A stretch of 64,000 nucleotides of DNA. Source: CAVQBJ01 sp963819075 (GTDB lineage Bacteria; Actinomycetota; Thermoleophilia; Solirubrobacterales; Solirubrobacteraceae). Below, one piece after another: positions 53,270-61,651 of this stretch. The stretch's first letter is position 1, and each line of letters begins with the position of its first letter. The notes under the pieces are model-generated. The model ran no database searches, had not been told where the DNA came from, and saw nothing but the letters and a program-made list of their open reading frames with translations. Made by a program: the position numbers and the translations under genes. Location: contig CAWFUP010000003.1 of the NCBI GenBank assembly GCA_963819075.1, positions 434,001 to 498,000 of the forward strand. Reading direction: 5' to 3'.

Positions 53270-53985
53270 GGCGAAGGCACCCTAGTCATTTCGTAGAGCG
53301 CGACGGTGGCCGCCATCGCCGCGTTGAGCGACTCGCCGGCGATCGGGATGTGCGCGACGCGGTCGCAGGCGGCCACGACCTCCTCGGGCAGACCGTCCCG
53401 CTCGGCGCCGACGCACAGCGTCACCGGTCCCTCCGGCGGGCCCGAGAGCCGCTCGCCGGCGTGCGCGACGAGGGCGATCCGCTCGCCCGGCAGCGCCTCG
53501 ATGCTCGCGGCGCGCGCGAGCGTCACGGCGAAGAGGGCGCCCATGCTCGCGCGCACCGCCTTCGGTCCGTGCGGGTCGGCGCAGCCGGGTCCGAGCGCGA
53601 CGCTCGACGCGCCGAATGCGACCGCGCTGCGCAGGACGGTCCCGACGTTGCCCGGGTCGTGCACGCCGTGCAGATACACGCACAACGGGCCGCACGGGGC
53701 GGACCAGCGCTGCTCGTAGACGCCGATAACGCGGCTGCCCGAGCCGAGCGTGGAGACGGCGGCGAGCGCCGGCGCGCTGACGTCGGCGAAGGCGGCGCCG
53801 CCGAGCGTGGTGCCCGCGAGGCGGTAGCCGGCGACGGGCGAGCGTCCGGCCGCCGCGGCGGCCGCGACCAGGTCCTCCCCCTCCACGGCGAAGCGCTGGA
53901 GGCGCTCGCGGTCGCGGCGGCGCTGCAGGCGACGAAGCTCCTTGAGCTGGGGATTGTGCGGGGAGGTGATGGCGGTGGGAGTCAC
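53266..53985 (-). CDS. TrmH/SpoU-family RNA 2'-O-methyltransferase
   Basis: 239 aa. N-terminal substrate-binding domain (SPHNPQLKELRRLQRRRDR, FAVEGEDLV) then the SPOUT trefoil-knot motifs DPGNVGTVLRSAVAFGA, VGAERDGLPEEVV and IPIAGESLNAAMAATVALYE. These proteins methylate ribose in rRNA or tRNA; the exact site is unknown. A member of the same family (tsnR) sits at the same place, between rplT and pheS, in mycobacteria. Starts with GTG; no promoter found between it and the terminator upstream. Confidence 0.9.
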   Translation of the reverse strand: MTPTAITSPHNPQLKELRRLQRRRDRERLQRFAVEGEDLVAAAAAAGRSPVAGYRLAGTTLGGAAFADVSAPALAAVSTLGSGSRVIGVYEQRWSAPCGPLCVYLHGVHDPGNVGTVLRSAVAFGASSVALGPGCADPHGPKAVRASMGALFAVTLARAASIEALPGERIALVAHAGERLSGPPEGPVTLCVGAERDGLPEEVVAACDRVAHIPIAGESLNAAMAATVALYEMTRVPSP

Positions 53986-54006
53986 GGTGGCGGTGGTGCG
54001 GGCAAC

Positions 54007-54039
54007 AAAAAGGGCGCCGTCCGGAGTGGAGCGGCGCCC
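54007..54039 (-). terminator. Intrinsic terminator after rpmI-rplT
   Basis: On the minus strand GGGCGCCG pairs with CGGCGCCC (54012-54019 with 54032-54039, 12-base loop), directly followed by TTTTT (54007-54011). This is a textbook terminator downstream of rplT and just before trmH. Confidence 0.8.
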
Positions 54040-54202
54040 GCGAGAAACGATCTATCGGCGTGCAGGATCAGGCAGCCGACGCCTCGCGGACGGCAGGGCG
54101 AAATCGGCGTCGGGCGCGACGCGACGCGGCGGCGAACGGCTGGGGGGACGTGGCGATCATCGAGCGTCGAAGTAAATCAGACGCGCGTCAGATGCGGGTG
54201 TC

Positions 54203-54565
54203 TCAGGCGGAGGCGAGGGCGGCCTTCGCCGCCTCGGCGACCTGCGTGAAGGCCTCGGCGTCGCGCACGGCCATATCGGCGAGGACCTTGCGATCGAGCT
54301 CGATGCCCGCCGCCTGGACGCCGTGGATGAACTGCGAGTAGCTGAGACCGTTCAGGCGGGCGGCGGCGTTGATGCGCGTGATCCACAGCCGGCGGAAGTC
54401 GCGCTTGCGGTTGCGCCGGTCGCGGTACGCGTACGCGTCCGCCTTCATCAGCGCTTCCTTGGCCCGCTTGTAGTTGGAGTGCGCCTCGCCGCGGAAGCCC
54501 TTCGTCAGTTCGAGGGTCGCACGGCGCTTCTTCTTGGCGTGCACCGAGCGCTTGACGCGGGTCAC
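54203..54565 (-). CDS. rplT: Large ribosomal subunit protein bL20
   Basis: 120 aa, highly conserved throughout: MTRVKRSVHAKKKRRATLEL, KGFRGEAHSNYKRAKEAL, YAYRDRRNRKRDFRRLWITR and NGLSYSQFIHG. Binds 23S rRNA early in 50S assembly. The GTG start overlaps the rpmI stop by four bases. The 217-bp gap downstream (53986-54202) contains only the terminator at 54007-54039. No clear L20 autoregulatory pseudoknot can be read by eye. Confidence 0.98.
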   Translation of the reverse strand: MTRVKRSVHAKKKRRATLELTKGFRGEAHSNYKRAKEALMKADAYAYRDRRNRKRDFRRLWITRINAAARLNGLSYSQFIHGVQAAGIELDRKVLADMAVRDAEAFTQVAEAAKAALASA

Positions 54566-54804
54566 GACTCGTACCCCCCTGCCGACGGCTTGCCGGCCCG
54601 CTTCGCGGTCGGGGCGCCGAGGAGGCGCTTGACGCGGGGCTGGTCGTGCGCCGAGAGGATCGCCGGCGCGCCGAGCGTGCGCTTGCGCTTCGGCGACTTC
54701 TTCTCGAGGATGTGGCTCGTGAAGGGGTGCCGCGCGCGCACCTTGCCGGTGCCGGTCAGCTTGAAGCGCTTCTTCGCGCCGGAATGGGTCTTCATCTTGG
54801 GCAT
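54562..54804 (-). CDS. rpmI: Large ribosomal subunit protein bL35
   Basis: 80 aa. Begins MPKMKTHSGAKKRFKLTGTG and has HPFTSHILEKKSPKRKRTLG, diagnostic for bL35; the last 15 residues (PTAKRAGKPSAGGYES) are an extension over the usual 64-66 aa. A CATAAT hexamer at 54817-54822 on the minus strand, 12 bases before the ATG, is a likely promoter, needed because infC is separated by a plus-strand gene. Confidence 0.97.
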   Translation of the reverse strand: MPKMKTHSGAKKRFKLTGTGKVRARHPFTSHILEKKSPKRKRTLGAPAILSAHDQPRVKRLLGAPTAKRAGKPSAGGYES

Positions 54805-54888
54805 GGCCGGCCGAGGATTATGGCAGACCGATCGCGCGAGCTCCGCCGCAGCGCCCGCAGGCGCGTCCACCCCGACCGCCGCTCGGTC

Positions 54889-56394
54889 ATGAAAGGCACC
54901 GTGGCGGCCGATGAGAGCGCCATGAAGCGGACATCGGGCCTGACGCCCCATCTACGGCGGGTGAGGAACGCCCCTGAGCTCGATCACGGCGTCGAGCCGC
55001 GCGTCGAGGATCCGGTCGCCGCCGAGCCCGAAGTCGACCGAGCAGCCGCGGTACGCGCGCGCATCGACGCCGCGGGCGGGGATTTCGCGGAGGCCCTTGA
55101 GGAGGCCTGCGTCGCGGCCGCCGAAGCGGCGCACGCTCCCCACGCCGCGATCCGGCTCGTAGAGGGATTCCGCCTGCGGTCCTGGGCGCAGATCGGCGCC
55201 GACCAGCCGCTCGTCGAGGATGTGCCGATCGCGGGATCGGTCGAGGGCCGGGCGGTCAGCGAGCGCCAGCTCATTCTCGGCAACGATGCGTCCGGGCTCG
55301 AGCCGCGCTCGTGGCTCGTGCTCCCGCTCATCCACGGCGACGACGTCGTCGGCACGCTCAGTGTCAGCGCCCCGCAGCAGGATGCGTTCAGCACGCCGCC
55401 GGAGCGCGCGCGCGCGGCTGCGCAATCGCTGCGCGATGTCGCCGCTGCGCTCGGCCCCCATCTCCAGACCGCCGCCTGGCTGCTCGAGCGCGACCGCGCG
55501 CTCGACGTCATGCAGGGTCAGATCAACGAGACCGAGATCACCGCCGAGATGATGTCGGAGGGCGTCATCGTCTTCGACGGGGAGGGGCGCTACCGCCGCG
55601 CCAACAACGCCGCCGCGCGCCTGCTCGGCGTCGGCCTCGAGAAGATCGCCGGACGCCATGTGCGCGACGCGCTGCGCACGCTCGTGCACGAGGACGGCTC
55701 CGAGTGGCCTGGCGAGGAGCAGCCGCCGGCGCAGACGTTGGCCACCGGCGCGAGCTTCCGCGACGTCATCATGGGCGTGCACCGGCCGCAAGGTGTGCCG
55801 CGGTGGGTGTCGGTGAGCTCGCGCGTGCTGCCCGACGCGAACGGCAATCCCGATGGTGTGGTCGTCGTCGTGAGCGACTGCACCGAGCGGCGCGGCCTAC
55901 GCGAGCAGCTCGCACACGCGACGCTGCACGACGAGGCCACCGGGCTGCCGAACCGCAGCCTGCTGCATCTCGAGCTCGACGACGCGATCGACCGCTCGCG
56001 TCGTCAGGGTCTCGGCGCGGCGCTCGTGCAGGTCGCACTCGACGATTTCGACGGGATGCGCGCCCGCCTCGGCGCCCACGGCGCCGACGAGGTCCTGCAC
56101 GCGCTCGGCGAGCGCCTCGTGCAGACCGCCCGTGACGGCGAGATGGTCGCGCGCAACGGCGACGACGAGTTCGCGACCGTGCTCGCGATGCTCGGCGACA
56201 GCGAGCGCGCGGTGCACGCCTTTGTCGAGCGCGTTCGCGGGCGGCTCGCCGAGCCGGTCGAGGTCGGGCGCTCGAGCATCGAAATCCACGCCCGACTGGT
56301 CGTCAGCGTGTTCCCGCGCGACGGTCGGACGGCCGACGCGCTCCTGCGCCACGGGGCGCTCGAGCGCCTCAACGGGCGCGCGCTCACCCCGTAG
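54889..56394 (+). CDS. GAF-PAS protein with degenerate GGDEF domain
   Basis: About 501 aa. After roughly 50 polar residues, a GAF domain covers residues about 60-200 (LEEACVAAAEAAHAPHAAIR, SWLVLPLIHGDDVVGTLSVS); a PAS domain about 215-330 (MMSEGVIVFDGEGRYRRANN, VVVVVSDCTERRGL); and a GGDEF-like domain to the end (DEATGLPNRSLLHLELDDAI). The signature is NGDDEF in place of GGDEF, so cyclase activity is doubtful and a binding or dimerisation role is likelier. No EAL domain. The start is uncertain (ATG 54889 or 54922; neither has a clear Shine-Dalgarno). It sits on the opposite strand between infC and rpmI, which are usually adjacent. Confidence 0.85.
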   Translation: MKGTVAADESAMKRTSGLTPHLRRVRNAPELDHGVEPRVEDPVAAEPEVDRAAAVRARIDAAGGDFAEALEEACVAAAEAAHAPHAAIRLVEGFRLRSWAQIGADQPLVEDVPIAGSVEGRAVSERQLILGNDASGLEPRSWLVLPLIHGDDVVGTLSVSAPQQDAFSTPPERARAAAQSLRDVAAALGPHLQTAAWLLERDRALDVMQGQINETEITAEMMSEGVIVFDGEGRYRRANNAAARLLGVGLEKIAGRHVRDALRTLVHEDGSEWPGEEQPPAQTLATGASFRDVIMGVHRPQGVPRWVSVSSRVLPDANGNPDGVVVVVSDCTERRGLREQLAHATLHDEATGLPNRSLLHLELDDAIDRSRRQGLGAALVQVALDDFDGMRARLGAHGADEVLHALGERLVQTARDGEMVARNGDDEFATVLAMLGDSERAVHAFVERVRGRLAEPVEVGRSSIEIHARLVVSVFPRDGRTADALLRHGALERLNGRALTP

Positions 56395-56405
56395 CGCAGG
56401 CGGCT

Positions 56406-57272
56406 CTAGGCCTCGGCGGCCGCCGGCGTCGCCGGCTCGTCGGCGCTGGCCGGCGACGCGCCGTCCGCGCTAGGGACGGACCCGGTCGTCTCGCCCGACG
56501 CCTCTGCCGCGGTGGCGGTGGTCGTCTCGGTCACTGCCGCGTCGTCGGAGGTCGTCGCCTCGGTCGCCGTCGCGTCGTCGGATGGGGTCGCCTCGGTCGC
56601 CGTCGTGTCGTCGGATGGGGTCGCCTCGGCGGTGGCCGCGCCGTCGGTTGAGCCCTCGCTTGCCGCGGCTGAATCCTGGGCCTCTTCGTGGGCCTCGTCG
56701 TGGTGCTCGGCGCGACCGGCGAGCGCCGCCTTCGACGGCCCGAGCATCATCGTCATGTTGCGCCCGTCCTGCGCCGGGTGCTGCTCGATGACGGCGACCT
56801 CGGCAAGCTCCTCGGCCAGGCGCTCGAGGATCGCGCGCCCGCGCTCGGGGTGCGTGACCTCGCGCCCGCGGAACATGATCGTGATCTTGACCTTGTTCTT
56901 CTGCTTGAGGAACCGTTCGACGCGACCCTTCTTGACGTCGTAGTCGTGCTGGGCGATCTTCGGGCGGAACTTCATCTCGCGCACCGTGATCTGCTGCTGG
57001 TGCTTGCGCGCCGCCTTCTGCTTCTGCGCCTGCTCGTACTTGTACTTGGAGTAGTCGAGGACGCGGCACACCGGCGGGCGGGCCTCGGGGGCGACCTCGA
57101 CGAGGTCGAGATCGCGCTCCTGCGCATAGCGCAGCGCGTCGTCGGTCTTCAGGACGCCGACCTGCTGGCCGTCTTCGCCGATCAGGCGTACTTCGGGGAC
57201 GCGGATCCGCTCGTTGATCCTCGTCGTGTCCCGCTCGGGCGGGCGCCGGTCGAACCTACGGGGAACCGGCAC
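56406..57272 (-). CDS. infC: Translation initiation factor IF-3 with long acidic tail
   Basis: 288 aa, against about 180-200 in most bacteria. Canonical part, residues 1-185: TTRINERIRVPEVRLIGEDG, YAQERDLDLVEVAPEARPPV, KYKYEQAQKQKAARKHQQQ, MFRGREVTHPERGRAILERL and QDGRNMTMMLGPSK. The extra 100 residues are disordered and Ala/Thr/Glu/Ser/Asp-rich, with a repeated TATEATPSDD unit encoded by imperfect 30-bp repeats around 56540-56640. The start is a GTG; unlike E. coli, no clear AUU-type start is evident, although the ATC of RINER is a remote option. A TATACT promoter lies about 75 bases upstream. Confidence 0.95.
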   Translation of the reverse strand: MPVPRRFDRRPPERDTTRINERIRVPEVRLIGEDGQQVGVLKTDDALRYAQERDLDLVEVAPEARPPVCRVLDYSKYKYEQAQKQKAARKHQQQITVREMKFRPKIAQHDYDVKKGRVERFLKQKNKVKITIMFRGREVTHPERGRAILERLAEELAEVAVIEQHPAQDGRNMTMMLGPSKAALAGRAEHHDEAHEEAQDSAAASEGSTDGAATAEATPSDDTTATEATPSDDATATEATTSDDAAVTETTTATAAEASGETTGSVPSADGASPASADEPATPAAAEA

Positions 57273-57345
57273 TAGCTGTGGTGGCGACGCGTCAAGCGGT
57301 GGTTACGCGCAGCGCGTGATGGTCGGCGAGACAGTCAACACGTCG

Positions 57346-57373
57346 AGTATAGCGGCGGGCGGTGGCCAGACAA
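57346..57373 (-). promoter_or_regulatory. Promoter of infC (TTGTCT - 16 bp - TATACT)
   Basis: On the minus strand TTGTCT (57368-57373) and TATACT (57346-57351) are 16 bases apart. The leader of about 67 bases to the GTG contains a small ACGCG-CTG-CGCGT hairpin that might take part in control. Confidence 0.6.
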
Positions 57374-57416
57374 GCGTTTGACCGAATTGCCACATTCGAA
57401 CCGCGTCGGGCGGAAC

Positions 57417-59366
57417 CTAGGCTGCACGCGCGGCGATCTCGGCCGCCAGGCGCTCGGCGAACGCGTCCACCGTGACCGCTCCCTCATCGCCACCGTGGTG
57501 CGTGCGCACGGCGACCGTGCCCTCCTCGGACTCGCGGTCGCCGACGACGAGCATGTAGCGGATCTTGCGCAGCTCGGCGTCGCGGATCTTACGCCCGATC
57601 GACTCGACGCGATCGTCGACCTCGGCCCGGCCTCCGGCCTCGGCGAGCTGGGCGGCGACCGCGTCGGCGTGGGCCACGTGACGATCGGCGATCGGCAGGA
57701 CGATCGCCTGCACGGGCGCCAGCCAGACCGGGAACTCGCCAGCGTAGTGCTCGATGAGAATGCCGATGAAGCGCTCGAACGAGCCCATCAGCGCGCGATG
57801 GATCATCACCGGCCGGTGCTCGGCGTTGTCCGCGCCGGCGTATTCGAGGGCGAAGCGCTCGGGCATGCTGTAGTCGAGCTGCACCGTGCCGAGCTGCCAG
57901 GAGCGCCCGATCGAGTCGGTCATGTGGAGGTCGATCTTCGGGCCGTAGAAGGCGCCATCGCCCGGGTTGATCTCGAACGCCAGGCCCTCGGACTCCAGCG
58001 CGGCGGTGAGCGCCCCCTCGGCCCGGTCCCACATCTCGTCGCTGCCGATCCGCTTCGCGGGGCGGGTGGAAAGCTCCAGCCGGGGCTCGAAGCCGAACAG
58101 GTCGTACAGGAAGAAGCCGAAGCGCAGGCACTGGACGACCTCCTGCTCGATCTGCTCCTCGGTGCAGAAGATGTGCGCATCGTCCTGGGTGATGTGGCGC
58201 ACGCGCATGAGCCCATGCAGCGTGCCGCTCGGCTCGTGGCGATGTACGAGGCCGGCCTCGGAGTAGCGGATCGGCAGGTCGCGGTAGGAGCGGCGCTCGT
58301 CCTTATAGATCTGGATGTGCGCCGGGCAGTTCATCGGCTTCAGCCCCATCGGGCGGTCCTCGACGTCGGTGAAGTACATGTGGTCCCGGTAGGTGTCCCA
58401 GTGGCCGGACTGCTTGAACAGGTCGACGTCGTAGAGGATCGGCGTCTTGACCTCGCGGTACCCGCGGGCCCGGTTCTCGGTCCGCCACAGGTCGGTGAGC
58501 GCGTTCCAGATCGCGATGCCCGCGGGCTTCCAGAACGGACTCCCGGGCGACAGGTCGGAGAAGAAGAACAGCTCGAGCTCGCGGCCGAGCTTGCGGTGAT
58601 CGCGCGCGCGGGCCTGCTCGAGCTGCTCCTCGTAGGCGGCGAGGTCCTTCTCGGAGAAGAACGCCGTTCCGTACACGCGCGTCAGCATCGTGCGCTCGGA
58701 GTCACCCCGCCAGTAGGCGCCGGCCACCGACTGCAGGCGGAACGCCTTCACGGTCTTCGTGGACGGCGCGTGCGGACCACGGCAGAGGTCCGTGAATGGG
58801 CCGTTCGTATACAGCGAGACGCTCGTCACCCCGGTGTCGGTGATGAGATCGTCGATCAGCTCGACCTTGTAGTCCTGGCGTTCCGCGACGAAGCGCTCGC
58901 GCGCGACGGCGACCGGAACGTCCTCGCGCTCGAACGTCTCGGACGCCCGGACGTGCTCGCGCATGCGCGCCTCGATCGCCGGGAAGTCCGCCTCCGAGAG
59001 CGAGACGCCCTCGGGGAACTCGAAGTCGTAGTAGAAACCGTTCTCGATCGCCGGTCCGATCGAGATCTTCACGCCCGGGTAGAGCTCCATCACCGCCGCG
59101 GCGAGCACGTGCGCCGCGTCGTGGCGGATGAGCGCGAGCGCCTCCTCCCCGCTCTTCTCGGTGAGGATCGAGATGTGCGCGCCATCGGGCAGCGGGCGGG
59201 AGAGGTCGCGGACCTCGCCGCTGTCGCCCACCTCGGGATGGCTGACCTTGATTGCGAGCGCGGCGCGGGCCAGACCGGGTCCGATCGCGGCCGCGGCATC
59301 GGCGCCGGTGGCGCCGTCCTCGAGCTGCAGGTCGTTGCCGTCCGGCAGGTGGGCGGTGATCGACAT
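57417..59366 (-). CDS. thrS: Threonyl-tRNA synthetase
   Basis: 649 aa. Domains: TGS (residues 1-65, LPDGNDLQLEDGATGADAA), editing domain with HDAAHVLAAAVMELYPG and TDLCRGPHAPSTKT, class II core with zinc Cys in LKPMNCPAHIQIYK, motif 2 near GLVHRHEPSGTLHGLMRVR, QLDYSMPERFALEY and motif 3 HRALMGSFERFIGILIEHYAG (given in part), then the anticodon domain (APVQAIVLPIADRHVAHAD). TAGCCT lies nine bases before the ATG, so it is leaderless, which excludes a T-box or the E. coli-type operator leader. Upstream of infC, as in enterobacteria and bacilli. Confidence 0.97.
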   Translation of the reverse strand: MSITAHLPDGNDLQLEDGATGADAAAAIGPGLARAALAIKVSHPEVGDSGEVRDLSRPLPDGAHISILTEKSGEEALALIRHDAAHVLAAAVMELYPGVKISIGPAIENGFYYDFEFPEGVSLSEADFPAIEARMREHVRASETFEREDVPVAVARERFVAERQDYKVELIDDLITDTGVTSVSLYTNGPFTDLCRGPHAPSTKTVKAFRLQSVAGAYWRGDSERTMLTRVYGTAFFSEKDLAAYEEQLEQARARDHRKLGRELELFFFSDLSPGSPFWKPAGIAIWNALTDLWRTENRARGYREVKTPILYDVDLFKQSGHWDTYRDHMYFTDVEDRPMGLKPMNCPAHIQIYKDERRSYRDLPIRYSEAGLVHRHEPSGTLHGLMRVRHITQDDAHIFCTEEQIEQEVVQCLRFGFFLYDLFGFEPRLELSTRPAKRIGSDEMWDRAEGALTAALESEGLAFEINPGDGAFYGPKIDLHMTDSIGRSWQLGTVQLDYSMPERFALEYAGADNAEHRPVMIHRALMGSFERFIGILIEHYAGEFPVWLAPVQAIVLPIADRHVAHADAVAAQLAEAGGRAEVDDRVESIGRKIRDAELRKIRYMLVVGDRESEEGTVAVRTHHGGDEGAVTVDAFAERLAAEIAARAA

Positions 59367-59375
59367 GGCTCGGGG

Positions 59376-59381
59376 AGGCTA
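59376..59381 (-). promoter_or_regulatory. Leaderless -10 (TAGCCT) of thrS
   Basis: TAGCCT on the minus strand, nine bases before the thrS ATG at 59366. Confidence 0.55.
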
Positions 59382-59437
59382 CCGGCTCCCCGGACGTCGC
59401 CGTGCGCCGCGCGGCGCACGGCGGCGGTCGCTCCGCG

Positions 59438-60361
59438 TCAGGCCACGCGGACCGCGTCGCGGGCGGCCGACGGAGCGTCTGCACCCGGGATCCCGACGGC
59501 CAGCCACAGCGCGTCGTCGCCGAGCGCAACCCGGCGAACGGCGCCGTCGGCGGCACGCTCGATGAGCGATTCCTCGGCCGCGTCGCGATTCGGTGCCTCG
59601 TTGCCGTGGGTCATGATCGCCGCCACCTCCTGGGTGACGAGGCCCTCCGGAAAGCGCTCCAGCGCCGCGAGGGGATCCTCGGGAGGCGGCTCGCGCTCGA
59701 GACCGACGTCGAGATTCGCCAGGCATACGTCATACGCTTCCACGGGCTGGAAGCCGCCGGCCTCCAGGCGCCGATCCCCGCGCTCGAACACGAGCGACGG
59801 CGCTGTGAAGCGCACGCGCCCATTGCTGTTGGCGGCCTTGCCCTGGAACTCGGTCGGACCGCCGGCGGCGGAGCACGCGTCGTCGCGGTCGGCCTCGTAG
59901 GCCGCGTTCACGCTCTCCTCGTCGAGGGCGGCGACGATCGCCGCCGCATCGAGGCCGTCGACCGCTCCTAGCGCCTGGACGATGTCGTCGTCCTCGTCGA
60001 GGAGCAGCGTCGTGTTGAACCAGGCGAACTGGAGCGCGCGGTACACGGCGAGCTCGTGCTCCGGCGCGAGCAGCCGGGTGGCGACGATCGTGCGACAGCC
60101 CCGGGCGCTGGCGATCAGCCGCGAGCGAGGCTCGGTCGCGAAGGGCATCCCGTAGCGCCGAAAGCGCAGCGCATGCCGGGCCGATCGAGCCGGCGTGAAG
60201 CCGTAGCTGGCGTACCGCTCGGTCGTCTCCGACAGTCCGATCGCCACCAGGCGCCAGCGCAGCTGCGCGCCGTAGCGCCAACGCAGGACCGCGAACGCCG
60301 GGTTCGCGCTGTACGCCCAGGGACACGCGGGATCCGTGTACCAGCTGACGTCGATCGCCAT
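59438..60361 (-). CDS. DsbA/FrnE-type thioredoxin-fold protein, 307 aa
   Basis: Starts MAIDVSWYTDPACPWAYSAN: the Asp-Pro-x-Cys-Pro-Trp pattern of the DsbA/HCCA-isomerase family, with CPWA in place of CxxC, so only one active-site Cys. An alpha-helical insert follows (LQFAWFNTTLLLDEDDDIVQ) and a FQGKAANSNGRVRFTAPSLV segment that corresponds to the cis-Pro side. No signal peptide; probably cytosolic. The role could be thiol isomerase or peroxide-linked; unknown. AACAAT seven bases before the ATG is a weak fit to the leaderless pattern. Confidence 0.75.
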   Translation of the reverse strand: MAIDVSWYTDPACPWAYSANPAFAVLRWRYGAQLRWRLVAIGLSETTERYASYGFTPARSARHALRFRRYGMPFATEPRSRLIASARGCRTIVATRLLAPEHELAVYRALQFAWFNTTLLLDEDDDIVQALGAVDGLDAAAIVAALDEESVNAAYEADRDDACSAAGGPTEFQGKAANSNGRVRFTAPSLVFERGDRRLEAGGFQPVEAYDVCLANLDVGLEREPPPEDPLAALERFPEGLVTQEVAAIMTHGNEAPNRDAAEESLIERAADGAVRRVALGDDALWLAVGIPGADAPSAARDAVRVA

Positions 60362-60411
60362 CTCGTCGATTGTTGCACACGCAACCGGCGGGTCGCGCCG
60401 GTCGACGGCGG

Positions 60412-60936
60412 TCAGGCGCGGGAGTCGAAGGCCTCGGCGCGGCGCGTCGCGCGACGCTCGCGATGCGCCGCGACGTGGCGGCGCAGCGCGCCGGGCTGGG
60501 CGAACGTCCACACACGGTTGGCGACGAACGCAAACGGCATCGCGATCGCGATCGAGATCGCCTGCGCGAGCAACGTGTTGAGGCCCGCGCCCTGGACGAG
60601 CGCGTCGAGCAGCCCGAGCGAGAAGAAGAAGCTGATCGTGCTCACGATTAGGAAGCGCCGAGCCTGGCGGTGGACCGCCTCCGTGCCGACGGCCGCGAAC
60701 GTCCAGCGGCGGTTCCAGTGGAAGTTGTTGCCGACCGCGGCGAGGAACGCGACCGTCGCGGCGATGAGGTAATGGGCCCCGAGGTGCGAGGCGAGATCGA
60801 AGAAGATGAGGTTGACGATGTAGCCCGAGCCGCCGACGATGGCGAACTTCACGAGCGTGCGCAGCTCGGGCAGCGCATGGTGGCGCAGGCGATCGCCAAC
60901 GTACCGACGGCGACTGGAGTGTTCGCGGGTGCTCAT
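60412..60936 (-). CDS. GtrA-family membrane protein
   Basis: 174 aa with four transmembrane helices: TLVKFAIVGGSGYIVNLIFF, HYLIAATVAFLAAVGNNFHW, FLIVSTISFFFSLGLLDALV and LLAQAISIAIAMPFAFVANR, with the GtrA marks NFHWNRRWTF and ANRVWTF. GtrA proteins are thought to flip or assist polyprenyl-linked sugars across the membrane for cell-surface glycan modification. The N-terminal 45 residues and the C-terminal tail are Arg-rich. The ATG at 60936 overlaps the stop of a tiny possible upstream frame; the 217-bp gap to 61154 also holds two GC hairpins. Confidence 0.88.
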   Translation of the reverse strand: MSTREHSSRRRYVGDRLRHHALPELRTLVKFAIVGGSGYIVNLIFFDLASHLGAHYLIAATVAFLAAVGNNFHWNRRWTFAAVGTEAVHRQARRFLIVSTISFFFSLGLLDALVQGAGLNTLLAQAISIAIAMPFAFVANRVWTFAQPGALRRHVAAHRERRATRRAEAFDSRA

Positions 60937-61075
60937 ACGCCGATCAACGGGGACGGGCAGGAAGAGCACCCGCTCCCCGGGGCACCCTCCGACAACTCGT
61001 GCCCTCAACCATACCGCTCCAGGCTGTCGCCCGGGTTAGTCCACACACACGTACGGCGCGGGTGGCGCGGGGCAG

Positions 61076-61139
61076 GGCGCCCTCCGGCGGGCGCCTGAAT
61101 GAGCACGCCCGCCGCGGGCGCGCGCTCCCCAGCGCGCGC
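61076..61139. repeat. Two adjacent GC hairpins downstream of a secreted peptide gene
   Basis: GGCGCCC (61076-61082) pairs with GGGCGCC (61089-61095), loop six. GCGCGCGCT (61118-61126) pairs with AGCGCGCGC (61131-61139), loop CCCC. They follow the stop of the 70-aa secreted protein gene on the minus strand. No T run; possibly tailless terminators. Confidence 0.6.
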
Positions 61140-61153
61140 GGGACCGCTATGCC

Positions 61154-61366
61154 TCAACCCGTCGAAGGACCCCGATCGACGGCGAGGTGCTGCGGACCCA
61201 CCTCGACGGGCCCATACGCGTGCCCCAAACCAGCGCGTCCCTGGCTGGAAAGGGCATTGCGGGCGTAGGGCCGCGAGTGCTGGCTCGATGCCGCCACCGC
61301 GCTGCTCGCAGGCATGAGGCTGACCGCGACGACGGTGGCGAGAAGAGCTGTGCGGGGAGTCCTCAC
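61154..61366 (-). CDS. Small secreted protein, 70 aa (paralogue pair, copy B)
   Basis: From the GTG at 61366 the protein has a signal peptide (VRTPRTALLATVVAVSLMPA then SSAVA, cleavage probably after AVA), a short basic mature part and the C-terminal GRAGLGHAYGPVEVGPQHL. The mature part ends like the neighbouring 59-aa protein: G-x-G-x-A-(Y/W)-G-P-V-x-V-x-P. No domain is known to me. The start is set by the signal peptide; no clear promoter. Two hairpins follow the stop. Confidence 0.6.
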   Translation of the reverse strand: MRTPRTALLATVVAVSLMPASSAVAASSQHSRPYARNALSSQGRAGLGHAYGPVEVGPQHLAVDRGPSTG

Positions 61367-61651
61367 ACTGGGAAGGGTGGCCCAGCGAGGGCTCGCTGTC
61401 CATGATCCGTTTGGCCATCCGCCGGGGCGGGGGCGTCCAGGCTGCGTCCACCGTGGGGGCTGGACATCCGTTCGGCCGGGCTCAATCACCGGCGCCGCCT
61501 GCCGATGACATGGAGTGCAGCCGGCAACCGCGCACCCACCCACCGCCCGCCGGCCGCTTCGAGACAGCAACCCGATCCGTTCGCGCCGGTGCCACCCTCC
61601 TCCTCGGCACCGGTGTGGACGGGTCACTCGCCCGCCGCCGGCGAGGCCCGC

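Noticed and set aside
57375..57416. GGTTCGAAT-like sequence resembling a tRNA T-loop on the minus strand upstream of infC
   Set aside because: The flanking bases do not form a T-stem, and no acceptor, D or anticodon arm can be found.
60937..61008. A 20-codon leader ORF ahead of gtrA, starting at a TTG after TATGGT and ending on the gtrA ATG
   Set aside because: The hexamer-to-TTG distance (12) is outside the pattern and the peptide is low complexity; too weak to list as a gene.
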